Shown here piece by piece: positions 25,256 to 32,700 of a stretch of DNA of 51,934 bases. The first letter of the stretch is position 1; each line of letters begins with the position of its first letter. The notes beneath the pieces are model-generated. The model did no database searches, was not told where the DNA came from, and saw only the letters and a program-made list of their open reading frames with translations. A program made the translations under genes and the position numbers. This DNA comes from Planctomycetota bacterium (GTDB lineage: Bacteria > Planctomycetota > UBA1135 > GCA-002686595), in the NCBI GenBank assembly GCA_029259605.1, contig JAJDEV010000292.1:1-51934 (forward strand), written 5' to 3'.

Positions 25256-27172
25256 ATGCTCGCGCTCCTCCGAGTCCTGCCCGCGATCGTCGTCGTGCTC
25301 GCCGCGATCGAGTCCGTCTCCTCGCGACTCCGGCTCCCGTGGCGCGACATCGGCGCCGAGCTCTTCCTTCAGGCGGCGCTGCTCTGGTTCGTCTTCGGCT
25401 TGCTCGCGCTCGTGCCGGCCGCGCTGACGCTGCGGATCGTGCCGAAGCTGCGGCGGCTCGCGGACGACGACGCGCGCGCTCCCTTCGCGCGCACCGCCTG
25501 CCTGAGCGCGTGGATGGTCCTGCCGGTCGCCGCGCATCACGCGCTCGACGAACACGTCGGCATGGCGAGCGATCTCTCGGGGCTGCGCGAGGTGCGCGCG
25601 TGGTTGGACGTGCTCATCGCGGTGCTCGCCGTCGCGACGGCGGTCGCGCTCGTGTTCTACGCGCAACGCTTCTGGCGTCGCTCGCTGACCGCGCTCCTGC
25701 TCGTCGCCGCGTGCGGCGTCGGCGCGTTCCTACCGCTCGGCCCCGACGCTCCCGGCGCGTCGAGCGTGCGTGGCAGCGAGCCGAGCGTCGACACGGCCGA
25801 GCGCCCGAACCTGCTGTTCATCGTCTGGGACACGTGCCGCCCGGATCGGCTCACGCCCTACGGCTACGACCGCGGAACGACCCCGCATCTGGCCGAGTTC
25901 GCGGATTCGGCGATCGTGTTCGAGAGCGCGGTGTCGACCGCGACGTTCACGTTCACCTCGCACCTCACGATGCTGACCGGGGTCTACCCGTCGACCCACG
26001 GCGCGCGCCTGCTGTCCACGCGCTTCGACCCGCGACGCGCGCAAGGCATCGCGACTCCGCTGCGCGCCGCCGGCTATCGCACGGGCGCGTTCGTCGGCAC
26101 GGACGTGCTCTCGGGCCGCACCGGGCTGCGGGCGGGCTTCGACGTGTACGACGACCGCGTCGACCCGTCGGTGTGCGATACGTTCGCGTGGAAGCTCGTG
26201 CACGACCTGCAGGCGGTCGGCGCGCGCTTCGTGCCCGCGCTGCGCGGCAACGGACGTCCGCACTGGTTCCAGACGTTCCAGCGTCCGGCGTCGCAGGTCC
26301 TCGACGCGGCGCAGGCGTGGATCGAGGCGGACGACCCGCGGCCGTGGTTCTGCTTCGTGAACCTGTACGACGTGCACTGGCCGTACGTGCCGACGGCGGA
26401 CGGACTCGCGCTCGTCGAGGAGTACACCGGCCCGCTCGACGGCTACCTCTTCCGCAGCGATCGCTGGTCGCCGGGGTACGAGATGCAGCCGAACGACGTG
26501 CGTCACGTGTCCGAGCTCTACGATGGCGAGCTGGTGGAGCTCGACCAGGTCGTCGATCGCTTCTTCGACACGCTCGACCTCGAGCGCGGCGGCACGGCCG
26601 TGTTGCTCACGTCCGACCACGGCGAGGCGTTCGGCGAGGCCGGCCATTGGAGCCACGAGGATCCGTCCGAGCCCGAGGTCCGCATCCCGATGATCCTGCG
26701 CCTGCCCGAGCCGGCGCCCACCGGGCGGCGCGTCGGCGCCCGCGTCTCCGGCGTCGATGTGGCGCCGACGCTGCTCGAGCTCGCCGGGCTTCCGCTGCCC
26801 GTGGACGACGACAGCGTCGTGATCGAGGGGCGCAGCCTGCTCGGTCCGACGGACCCCGAGCGGCTTGTCTTCGTCGAGGATCGCGACCACCTGGATCCGC
26901 GCGACGTGCGCATCGCGCTCTACCGCGGACCGTGGAAGCTGCGCCGCTGGGGGCTCGGCGACGAAGCGCGCTACGCGCTCTACGACTTGCGCGTGGGCGA
27001 GTTCGAGGGCGGCGACGTCTCCGCCGCGCATCCCGACGTGTTCGCGGAGCTGAAGCTCGCGCTGGCCGAACGGCGCGACGCGCTCGACCGCGAGGAGGGC
27101 GTGTGGGACAGCACGTCGGTGCTCGCCGGCGCCGCCGACGGGCTCGAAGCGCTGGGGTACACGGGCGAGTAG
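25256..27172 (+). CDS. Membrane protein with sulfatase/alkaline-phosphatase-fold domain
   Basis: From ATG 25256 the product has 638 residues. It has four hydrophobic segments in the first 165 residues, then a sulfatase-family domain opening with RPNLLFIVWDTCRPDRLTPYGY and containing the metal-binding LLTSDHGEAFGE. Where sulfatases carry the formylglycine motif C-x-P-S-R, this protein reads T-F-T-S-H (232-236), just before LTMLTGVYPSTHG. The usual Cys/Ser is therefore Thr, as in phosphoethanolamine-transferase-like members, and formylglycine activation is unlikely. The TM-plus-periplasmic-domain layout also fits a phosphotransferase or hydrolase acting on envelope material. A GTG start at 25220 is also possible. 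Confidence 0.8.
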   Translation: MLALLRVLPAIVVVLAAIESVSSRLRLPWRDIGAELFLQAALLWFVFGLLALVPAALTLRIVPKLRRLADDDARAPFARTACLSAWMVLPVAAHHALDEHVGMASDLSGLREVRAWLDVLIAVLAVATAVALVFYAQRFWRRSLTALLLVAACGVGAFLPLGPDAPGASSVRGSEPSVDTAERPNLLFIVWDTCRPDRLTPYGYDRGTTPHLAEFADSAIVFESAVSTATFTFTSHLTMLTGVYPSTHGARLLSTRFDPRRAQGIATPLRAAGYRTGAFVGTDVLSGRTGLRAGFDVYDDRVDPSVCDTFAWKLVHDLQAVGARFVPALRGNGRPHWFQTFQRPASQVLDAAQAWIEADDPRPWFCFVNLYDVHWPYVPTADGLALVEEYTGPLDGYLFRSDRWSPGYEMQPNDVRHVSELYDGELVELDQVVDRFFDTLDLERGGTAVLLTSDHGEAFGEAGHWSHEDPSEPEVRIPMILRLPEPAPTGRRVGARVSGVDVAPTLLELAGLPLPVDDDSVVIEGRSLLGPTDPERLVFVEDRDHLDPRDVRIALYRGPWKLRRWGLGDEARYALYDLRVGEFEGGDVSAAHPDVFAELKLALAERRDALDREEGVWDSTSVLAGAADGLEALGYTGE

Positions 27173-27218
27173 GACGGGCGCCCCGGGGCCCGGTCGAGGG
27201 GGAAACCTGCCGCAGCGC

Positions 27219-27247
27219 TTGTCTGGGCCGACGCGACCCGATACAAC
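27219..27247 (+). promoter_or_regulatory. Promoter of the 42-residue basic protein gene
   Basis: TTGTCT (27219-27224) and TACAAC (27242-27247) are separated by 17 nt, the best sigma-70-like pair seen in the window. They lie 28 nt upstream of the ATG at 27275, which is preceded by a strong GAGGAA ribosome site. Confidence 0.6.
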
Positions 27248-27274
27248 CTTGCGCTCGAATTCACGAGGAAAACC

Positions 27275-27403
27275 ATGGCACAGTTTCAGATCAAAGCAGG
27301 CGGCCCCACCCGCGGCCGCAAGCGCGTCAAGAAGATCGGCATGGGGTCCGGCAAGTCCGTCGCCCAGGCCAAGAAGACCGTCAAGAAGGGCAAGCGCGGC
27401 TAG
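27275..27403 (+). CDS. Small basic protein (42 residues), unknown
   Basis: ATG 27275 follows GAGGAA by 5 nt and a near-consensus promoter lies just upstream, so expression is likely strong. The 42-residue product starts MAQFQIKAGG and then has basic blocks (RGRKRVKKIG, QAKKTVKKGKRG), with about one third Lys/Arg. It could bind RNA, ribosomes or DNA, but no family is recognised. The stop codon TAG shares CTAG (27400-27403) with the stop of the convergent permease-protease gene. Confidence 0.7.
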   Translation: MAQFQIKAGGPTRGRKRVKKIGMGSGKSVAQAKKTVKKGKRG

Positions 27404-29406
27404 TCTGCCCGCGCACGCGCGCCGAGGCAGACGACGCCGAGGACGCCCAACCCCACCGGACCCGCGTGTCCGTAGGACGTGAGCCACGCCGCGTCCTGAA
27501 GCTCGAGCACCACGATCGAGTTGTAGACCGCGTGGAGCACGACCGCCGGGAACAGGCTGCGCGTGCGCAGCGTGACGAGCGCGAACAGCGCGCCGAGCAG
27601 CGCGGTCGGCAGGGCGCGATGCACCGAGCCGTGGGCCGCGGCGAACAGGAGCGCCTGCCACAGCACGACCTTCACCGGTGAGAGGTCGCGCCGCATTCCG
27701 GACAGGAGCGCGCCGCGGAAGAGCAGTTCCTCGGTGATCCCCGGCGAGATGCCCACGAGCAGGACGAGCGCCCAGACCGGCAGCGCCTCGAGCTGACGCT
27801 GCAACTCGACCAAGCCCCCCGCATCCGTCGGCATCGGGAAGTGCGCGGTCTGCCAGCGCAGGAGCGCGGCGACGAGCATGGCCAGTGCGGGCGCGATGCA
27901 GAGCGCGCCGACGAGATGCAGACCACGCGGGCGCCGGAGCCCGAGCGTCTCGCGCACGCCCTCGCCCGCGCGACGCGCGGTGCCCCGCGCCGAGAGCCAC
28001 GCGAGCAACGGCACGAGCCCCCAGAGCGTGACGACGAGTCCGCCGATCAGGTCCATGCTCTGCAGCCGGCCGCCGACGAGCAGGATCATCGCAACCGACA
28101 GGATGCCGAACCCGATCGCCGTGCGGCTCTGCACGCCGCGCGCACCGAGCTCGGCGCCGGTCGCGCGCGTGCGGAAGAGCCGCTCGGCGTCGAGTGTCGC
28201 CGCGAGTCCGCGCAGCGCCGCGAACGACCACGCGAGCGACGAGAGCACGGCGACGACGAGCGGGCCGACCGCGATCGATCCGGCGAGCGTGTCGCGCAGC
28301 GCGAGCGTCGGTCCGGTCACCGGGAGGAGCGCGAGCAGGTAGGAGAGCGAAACGCGATCCTGCGTCGCCGGGGCGGCGAGCAGCGTGCCGATCAGAACGA
28401 GCGGCAGGATGTAGTGCTGCCCCTCGCGAAAACTGCGCGCGCGCGCCGAGACGAGCGAGAGCGCCGCGCTGAGCAGCACCGCGGTCGGCGCGAAGGCGAC
28501 GAGCGCGAGCGCGAGCCGCCCGACCCAGATGCCTGTGGACGCGCTCCATCCGCTCGAGAGCGCGGCGTCAGCGCTCGCTCCCATGCCGAAGGCCGTGACC
28601 GCCGCGAAGCTGAGCGCGTTCCCGACGGCGGCGACGACGACGGTCGCGAGCACGGTCAGAAGCTTGCCGAGCGCGAGTGCGAGCGCCGGTACCGGCTGCA
28701 CGAGCAGCGTCTCGATCGTTCCCTCCTCACGCTCACCGGCGAATGCGCCGAGTGCCGCGAACGAACCGGCGGAGATCATCATCAGCACGAGCACCAGCGG
28801 CAGCAGCTTGCCGAGCCGATGCCCGAAGCTGTTCTCCGGCGGCGCTACGTCGCGCACGTCGAGCGCGAACGCCGCCGCGGGATCGACGCCGACGCGCGCC
28901 GTGATCTCGACCGCGCGCGCCGCGTCGATCAGGGACGTCAACGCGGCGCCCACGCGCCGGGCGCCCTCGTTGCCGAGCGTCTCGGCGCCGTCGAAGTACA
29001 GGACGACGCGCGGCCGTTCCGCGGTCGCGTCGGCAAGAAGCACGAGGCGCCGCTCCCCGGTGAGCGTCGCCCGCGCGGCGGATCGCGTCGCCGCGTCGTC
29101 CGCGGCCGATGGGTGGGGGAGCTCGATCGGCTCCAGGGTCAGGCGGAGCTCGTCGGCGCCGAGCTCCGCGACGATCGAAGCGGCGAGCGCGTCGGGCAAC
29201 GCCGACAGGTCGTACGCTGCGACGACGTCGGACTCGGACAGCGACGCGGCGGACGAGCTCTCGAGCCACTCCATGCCGCCCATGCCGAGCGGGAAGGCGA
29301 GCATCGGGAGCAGCACGGCCAGGAAGAACGCGCGCCGATCGCGCACGAGCGTGCGCACCTCCGACCGCGTCACCAGGCGTGCGAATCCGAGCAACGAGCG
29401 CTTCAC
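27400..29406 (-). CDS. ABC-2 permease fused to CPBP intramembrane protease
   Basis: The 668-residue protein begins (GTG 29406) as a NatB-type ABC-2 permease: a TM helix, a large extracytoplasmic loop, then GSFAALGAFAGEREEGTIETLLVQP and five or so TM helices. The last 180 residues are a CPBP/Abi (CAAX-protease-like) domain with EELLFRG, LLFAAAHGS and VVLHAVYNS, the three motifs carrying the catalytic Glu and His residues. The permease half should pair with the ATPase encoded upstream. The GTG start overlaps the ATPase stop as GTGA. Permease-CPBP fusions are an annotated family, but their cargo is unknown. This is the last gene of a five-gene operon. Confidence 0.88.
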   Translation of the reverse strand: MKRSLLGFARLVTRSEVRTLVRDRRAFFLAVLLPMLAFPLGMGGMEWLESSSAASLSESDVVAAYDLSALPDALAASIVAELGADELRLTLEPIELPHPSAADDAATRSAARATLTGERRLVLLADATAERPRVVLYFDGAETLGNEGARRVGAALTSLIDAARAVEITARVGVDPAAAFALDVRDVAPPENSFGHRLGKLLPLVLVLMMISAGSFAALGAFAGEREEGTIETLLVQPVPALALALGKLLTVLATVVVAAVGNALSFAAVTAFGMGASADAALSSGWSASTGIWVGRLALALVAFAPTAVLLSAALSLVSARARSFREGQHYILPLVLIGTLLAAPATQDRVSLSYLLALLPVTGPTLALRDTLAGSIAVGPLVVAVLSSLAWSFAALRGLAATLDAERLFRTRATGAELGARGVQSRTAIGFGILSVAMILLVGGRLQSMDLIGGLVVTLWGLVPLLAWLSARGTARRAGEGVRETLGLRRPRGLHLVGALCIAPALAMLVAALLRWQTAHFPMPTDAGGLVELQRQLEALPVWALVLLVGISPGITEELLFRGALLSGMRRDLSPVKVVLWQALLFAAAHGSVHRALPTALLGALFALVTLRTRSLFPAVVLHAVYNSIVVLELQDAAWLTSYGHAGPVGLGVLGVVCLGARARAD

Positions 29407-30185
29407 GCCGAGGGCGGCTCCGCCCGCGCGACGAGCTCGCGGAAGACCTCGTCGAGGAACTCGCGCCCCGTCTCCGCGCGCAGTTCGTCGAGCGTCCCGT
29501 CGGCGAGCATGCGGCCGTGGTGGATCACACCGATGCGATCGCACAGGCGCTCGGCCTCGGACAGGACGTGCGTGCTGAGCAGTACGCAGCGCCCCGCCGA
29601 CCGGCGCGATGCGACGAAGTCGATCATGTCGCTCGTGGCGAGGATGTCGAGGCCGGTCGTGGGCTCGTCGAGGATCAGGACCGGCGGATCGTGGAGCACG
29701 GCGCGCGCGATCGAGACGCGCTGGCGTTGGCCGCTGGAAAGCCCCTCGGTGCGCTGGTCGACGAAGCGCGCGAGTTCGAACGCGTCGATCAGCTCCTCGA
29801 TGCGCGCGCGCAGGGCCTCGCGCGGGATGCCGTGCAGCTCGCCGAAGTAGGTCAGGATCTCGCGTCCGGTGAGCCGTGCGTACAGGCCGGTCGACGCCGA
29901 CAGGAAGCCGATCCGGCGGCGCACCTCGAGCGGCTCGCGCACAACGTCGGCGCCGGCGACGATGGCGGTGCCGGCCGTCGGTGCGAGGATGCTGGCGAGC
30001 ATGCGCAGCGTCGTCGTCTTGCCCGCGCCGTTCGGCCCGAGCAGCCCGTGGATCTCGCCGTAGGTCGCCTCGAACTCGAGGCCGCGCACGGCTTCGAAGT
30101 CCTCGCCGGTCGGTCCGCGGTACGTCTTGCAGAGTCCGCTCGCGCGGACCGCGGCGCCGTTTTCCGAGTTGTTCGTCAGGTTCAT
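29403..30185 (-). CDS. natA: ABC transporter ATP-binding protein (NatA-like)
   Basis: The 260-residue ATPase has Walker A GPNGAGKTTT, signature LSSGQRQRVSIARA, Walker B VLILDEPTTGLD and the H-loop LLSTHV. The sequence resembles NatA and other ABC-2-type exporters. It sits between two permease genes, with 4-nt overlaps on both sides (ATGA at 30182-30185, GTGA at 29403-29406), so the likely transporter contains the two different permeases and this ATPase. NatAB is known as a sodium exporter, but a peptide or other cargo is equally possible here given the upstream peptidases. Confidence 0.9.
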   Translation of the reverse strand: MNLTNNSENGAAVRASGLCKTYRGPTGEDFEAVRGLEFEATYGEIHGLLGPNGAGKTTTLRMLASILAPTAGTAIVAGADVVREPLEVRRRIGFLSASTGLYARLTGREILTYFGELHGIPREALRARIEELIDAFELARFVDQRTEGLSSGQRQRVSIARAVLHDPPVLILDEPTTGLDILATSDMIDFVASRRSAGRCVLLSTHVLSEAERLCDRIGVIHHGRMLADGTLDELRAETGREFLDEVFRELVARAEPPSA

Positions 30186-31495
30186 CGTGGCGCCCCCTCC
30201 GTGCGCCAGAGTGCGAGCGCGCGCCGGATCGACACGCCTCCGAGCAGAAGCGATTCGCGGGACGAGATGCGCACCGCCGCCAGGGTCGCGAGCGCGGCGT
30301 ACACGAGCTGTGTGACGAAGACGATGACGAGCTGCGCCGCTCCCGGCCCGTGCTCGGCGCCGAAGCCGGACAGGATGGCCTTGAACGCGAGCACGGTCTG
30401 CAGCACGGGAACGAAGGCCAGCCCCGTCGTCAGCTCGACACCGGGCATCGCGCCGAGCACCGCGGGAACGAGGAACGCGACCTGGACCACACCCAACAGC
30501 GCCTGGCCCTGCTTGAACGTGTTCGTGAACGACGCGAGCGCCACCAGGATCGCGCTCGCCACGACGAGGAACCCCGCGCACATCGGGATCGCCAGCGCGA
30601 AGGCGCCCCACGGAATCGTGATCGCGAGGTCCTTGCCCGCTGCGGCGAGCAGCGGCTCGGCCGCGAGCGTGAGTCCCGCCAGGTTCAGCACCGTTGCGAC
30701 GAGCGCTGCGACCGCGACGGCGAGGATGCGCCCGAGTTGCACGCCGACGCGCGACGGCGGAAGGAGCAGCGTCGTCTCCGCGGTGCCGCGCTCCTTCTCG
30801 CCCGCCGTGCAGTCGACCGCCGGATAGAACGCGCCCATCACCGCCATGAGGACGAACGTCATGGGCAGGATGAACGAGAAGAAGAAGCCGGACAGGTCCT
30901 CCTCACTCGCGAGGTTCGCGCGCACGAGCTCGAACGGTGTGAGCGCGGCGACGGACGTTCCCGAGGCGTCGAGCGCCTTCTCGCGCAGCTCCTCCGTGAA
31001 GGACGCCCAGCGCTTGCGGATGCGCTCGACGGCCAGCACCGAGCGACTCTTCGTGCTCTCGTACGCGAGCACGGGGTGCTCGTCCGCGTCGAACCAGAGC
31101 ACGGCGTCGGGTGCATGGTCGCCGAAGAGCAACGCTTGCGCCGCGCTCGCGTCGAGCCGTTCGGCGGCGCGCGTCCACTCCACGCGTTCCGCTCCCGGCG
31201 CCGCGGTCTCGCCCGTTCCTCCCTGGATCGCGAGCACCGGGCGCAGGCGTTCGTACTGCGCGTCGTCGCACGAGACGGTGGCGTGCACCGTCGTCGCCGC
31301 GTCCTGTCCGCGCAGCACGGTGAGCCCCTGGATCAGGATCCAGAACAGGACCGGATAGAGCAGCAGCGGCAGCGCGACGGTGTAGAGCAGCGTCTGCCGA
31401 TCGCGCAGCGCGGAACGCAGCTCCTTCTTCGCGACCAGCAGCGCGGTCGCGCGCACTCCGGGGCGAACCCCGGCGTCGAACGCGGCGCGCGTCAT
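30182..31495 (-). CDS. natB: ABC-2 family permease (NatB-like)
   Basis: The 437-residue permease has one N-terminal TM (LLYTVALPLLLYPVLFWILIQGL) after KKELRSALRDRQ and a large extracytoplasmic loop. A C-terminal membrane domain of about five helices starts with FFFSFILPMTFVLMAVMGAFYPAVD...AGEKERGTAETTLLLP, the conserved NatB/ABC-2 segment. It overlaps the M24 peptidase gene upstream and the ATPase gene downstream by 4 nt each. It would form the membrane channel of an exporter with the neighbouring ATPase. Confidence 0.88.
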   Translation of the reverse strand: MTRAAFDAGVRPGVRATALLVAKKELRSALRDRQTLLYTVALPLLLYPVLFWILIQGLTVLRGQDAATTVHATVSCDDAQYERLRPVLAIQGGTGETAAPGAERVEWTRAAERLDASAAQALLFGDHAPDAVLWFDADEHPVLAYESTKSRSVLAVERIRKRWASFTEELREKALDASGTSVAALTPFELVRANLASEEDLSGFFFSFILPMTFVLMAVMGAFYPAVDCTAGEKERGTAETTLLLPPSRVGVQLGRILAVAVAALVATVLNLAGLTLAAEPLLAAAGKDLAITIPWGAFALAIPMCAGFLVVASAILVALASFTNTFKQGQALLGVVQVAFLVPAVLGAMPGVELTTGLAFVPVLQTVLAFKAILSGFGAEHGPGAAQLVIVFVTQLVYAALATLAAVRISSRESLLLGGVSIRRALALWRTEGAPR

Positions 31496-32700
31496 GCCGT
31501 GGCGAGCGACGCGGGTGAGTTCGGGCTCTCCTGCCAGCGTCCGAACACGTCGGCGCCCGACGCCGTGACGACGACGATGTCCTCGACGCGCACGCCGAAG
31601 CGACCGGGCAAATAGATGCCGGGCTCGTTGCTGAACGTCATGCCGGGCGCGAGCGGTGTGTCCGCGCCGCCATCGAAGTTGGGCTCCTCGTGCCCCTCGG
31701 TCCCGATGCCGTGCCCCAGGCGATGCGCGAAGCCCTCGTAGCCGGCGCCGAACCCCGCGTCGCCGATCGCCGCGCGCGCGGCGCGATCGATGTCCCCGCA
31801 GGGCACACCCGGACGGATCGCGTCGAACGCGCGCCGCTGGGCGTCACGGCACGCGTTCCATCCGTCGAGGAACTCGCCCCCCGCGCGCCCGCCGAAGACC
31901 CAGGTGCGCGTGATGTCGCTCTGGTAACCGTGCAGCGCGCCGCCGGTGTCGATGAGCAGCACGTCGCCGTTCGCCAGCGCGGTGCCGTTCGGCGAGCCGT
32001 GCGGATAGGCGGCCGCGTCGCCGATCAGCGGGAGCACCCACGTTCCGGTGAGCCCGAGGCGCGACTGCGCGTCGTGCATGCGCGCGCCGATCTCGTGGTC
32101 CGTCATGCCGGGACGCAGGCTGTCGGCGACGGTCTCGATGGCGGACTTCGTGATCTCGTTCGCGGCGCGCAGGAGCGCGAGCTCGGCGTCCGACTTCGCG
32201 CCGCGCAGGCGGCGCACGATCGGTTGGCCGGCGACGACTCGCTCGACGCCGAGCTCGGCCGCGAGCCCGTGGACCACGAACGCGCGCGCGCGCGGATCGA
32301 TCGCGATGCGCGTGACCCCGCGCGCCTCGAGCGCCGCGGCGAGCGGGCGCCACGCGTACTCGTGCTCCTCCCAAAGGACGAGGTCCGGCTCCTCGCCCGC
32401 GGGCCTGGCGAGGCGCGCGCGCAGACTCGTCTCTTCGAACGACGGCGCGATCCAGAAGCTCGACCCGTCGGCGAGAACGACGAGCGCGAAGAGGCGCTCG
32501 GACATGCCCCAGGTGAGGTCCGTCAGGTAGCGCATCGTCGCCGTCGGCTCGACGAGGAACGCATCCACGCCGTCCTCGGCGAGGAGCGCGGCGAGGCGCG
32601 CGACGCGCGTGCGCTTCTCGTCGGCCGAGATCGGCGCGAAGTCGCCGCGGCGGTCGGTCAGGAGGTCGAAGTCGGAGAAGCGCGTGGGTTCGTTCGTCAT
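31492..32700 (-). CDS. M24 family metallopeptidase (Xaa-Pro peptidase-like)
   Basis: The 402-residue protein has a creatinase-like N-terminal domain and a pita-bread C-terminal domain. All five metal ligands are in place: Asp in LLIDTGG, Asp in SDITRTW, His in HRLGHGIG, Glu in SNEPGIY and Glu in VRVEDIV. Such enzymes cut an N-terminal residue ahead of proline, or Xaa-Pro dipeptides. There is no signal peptide, so it acts in the cytoplasm. The start (ATG 32700) overlaps the stop of the S9 peptidase gene and its stop overlaps the permease start, both as ATGA. Two proline-related peptidases in one operon suggest processing of a proline-containing peptide. Confidence 0.92.
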   Translation of the reverse strand: MTNEPTRFSDFDLLTDRRGDFAPISADEKRTRVARLAALLAEDGVDAFLVEPTATMRYLTDLTWGMSERLFALVVLADGSSFWIAPSFEETSLRARLARPAGEEPDLVLWEEHEYAWRPLAAALEARGVTRIAIDPRARAFVVHGLAAELGVERVVAGQPIVRRLRGAKSDAELALLRAANEITKSAIETVADSLRPGMTDHEIGARMHDAQSRLGLTGTWVLPLIGDAAAYPHGSPNGTALANGDVLLIDTGGALHGYQSDITRTWVFGGRAGGEFLDGWNACRDAQRRAFDAIRPGVPCGDIDRAARAAIGDAGFGAGYEGFAHRLGHGIGTEGHEEPNFDGGADTPLAPGMTFSNEPGIYLPGRFGVRVEDIVVVTASGADVFGRWQESPNSPASLATA

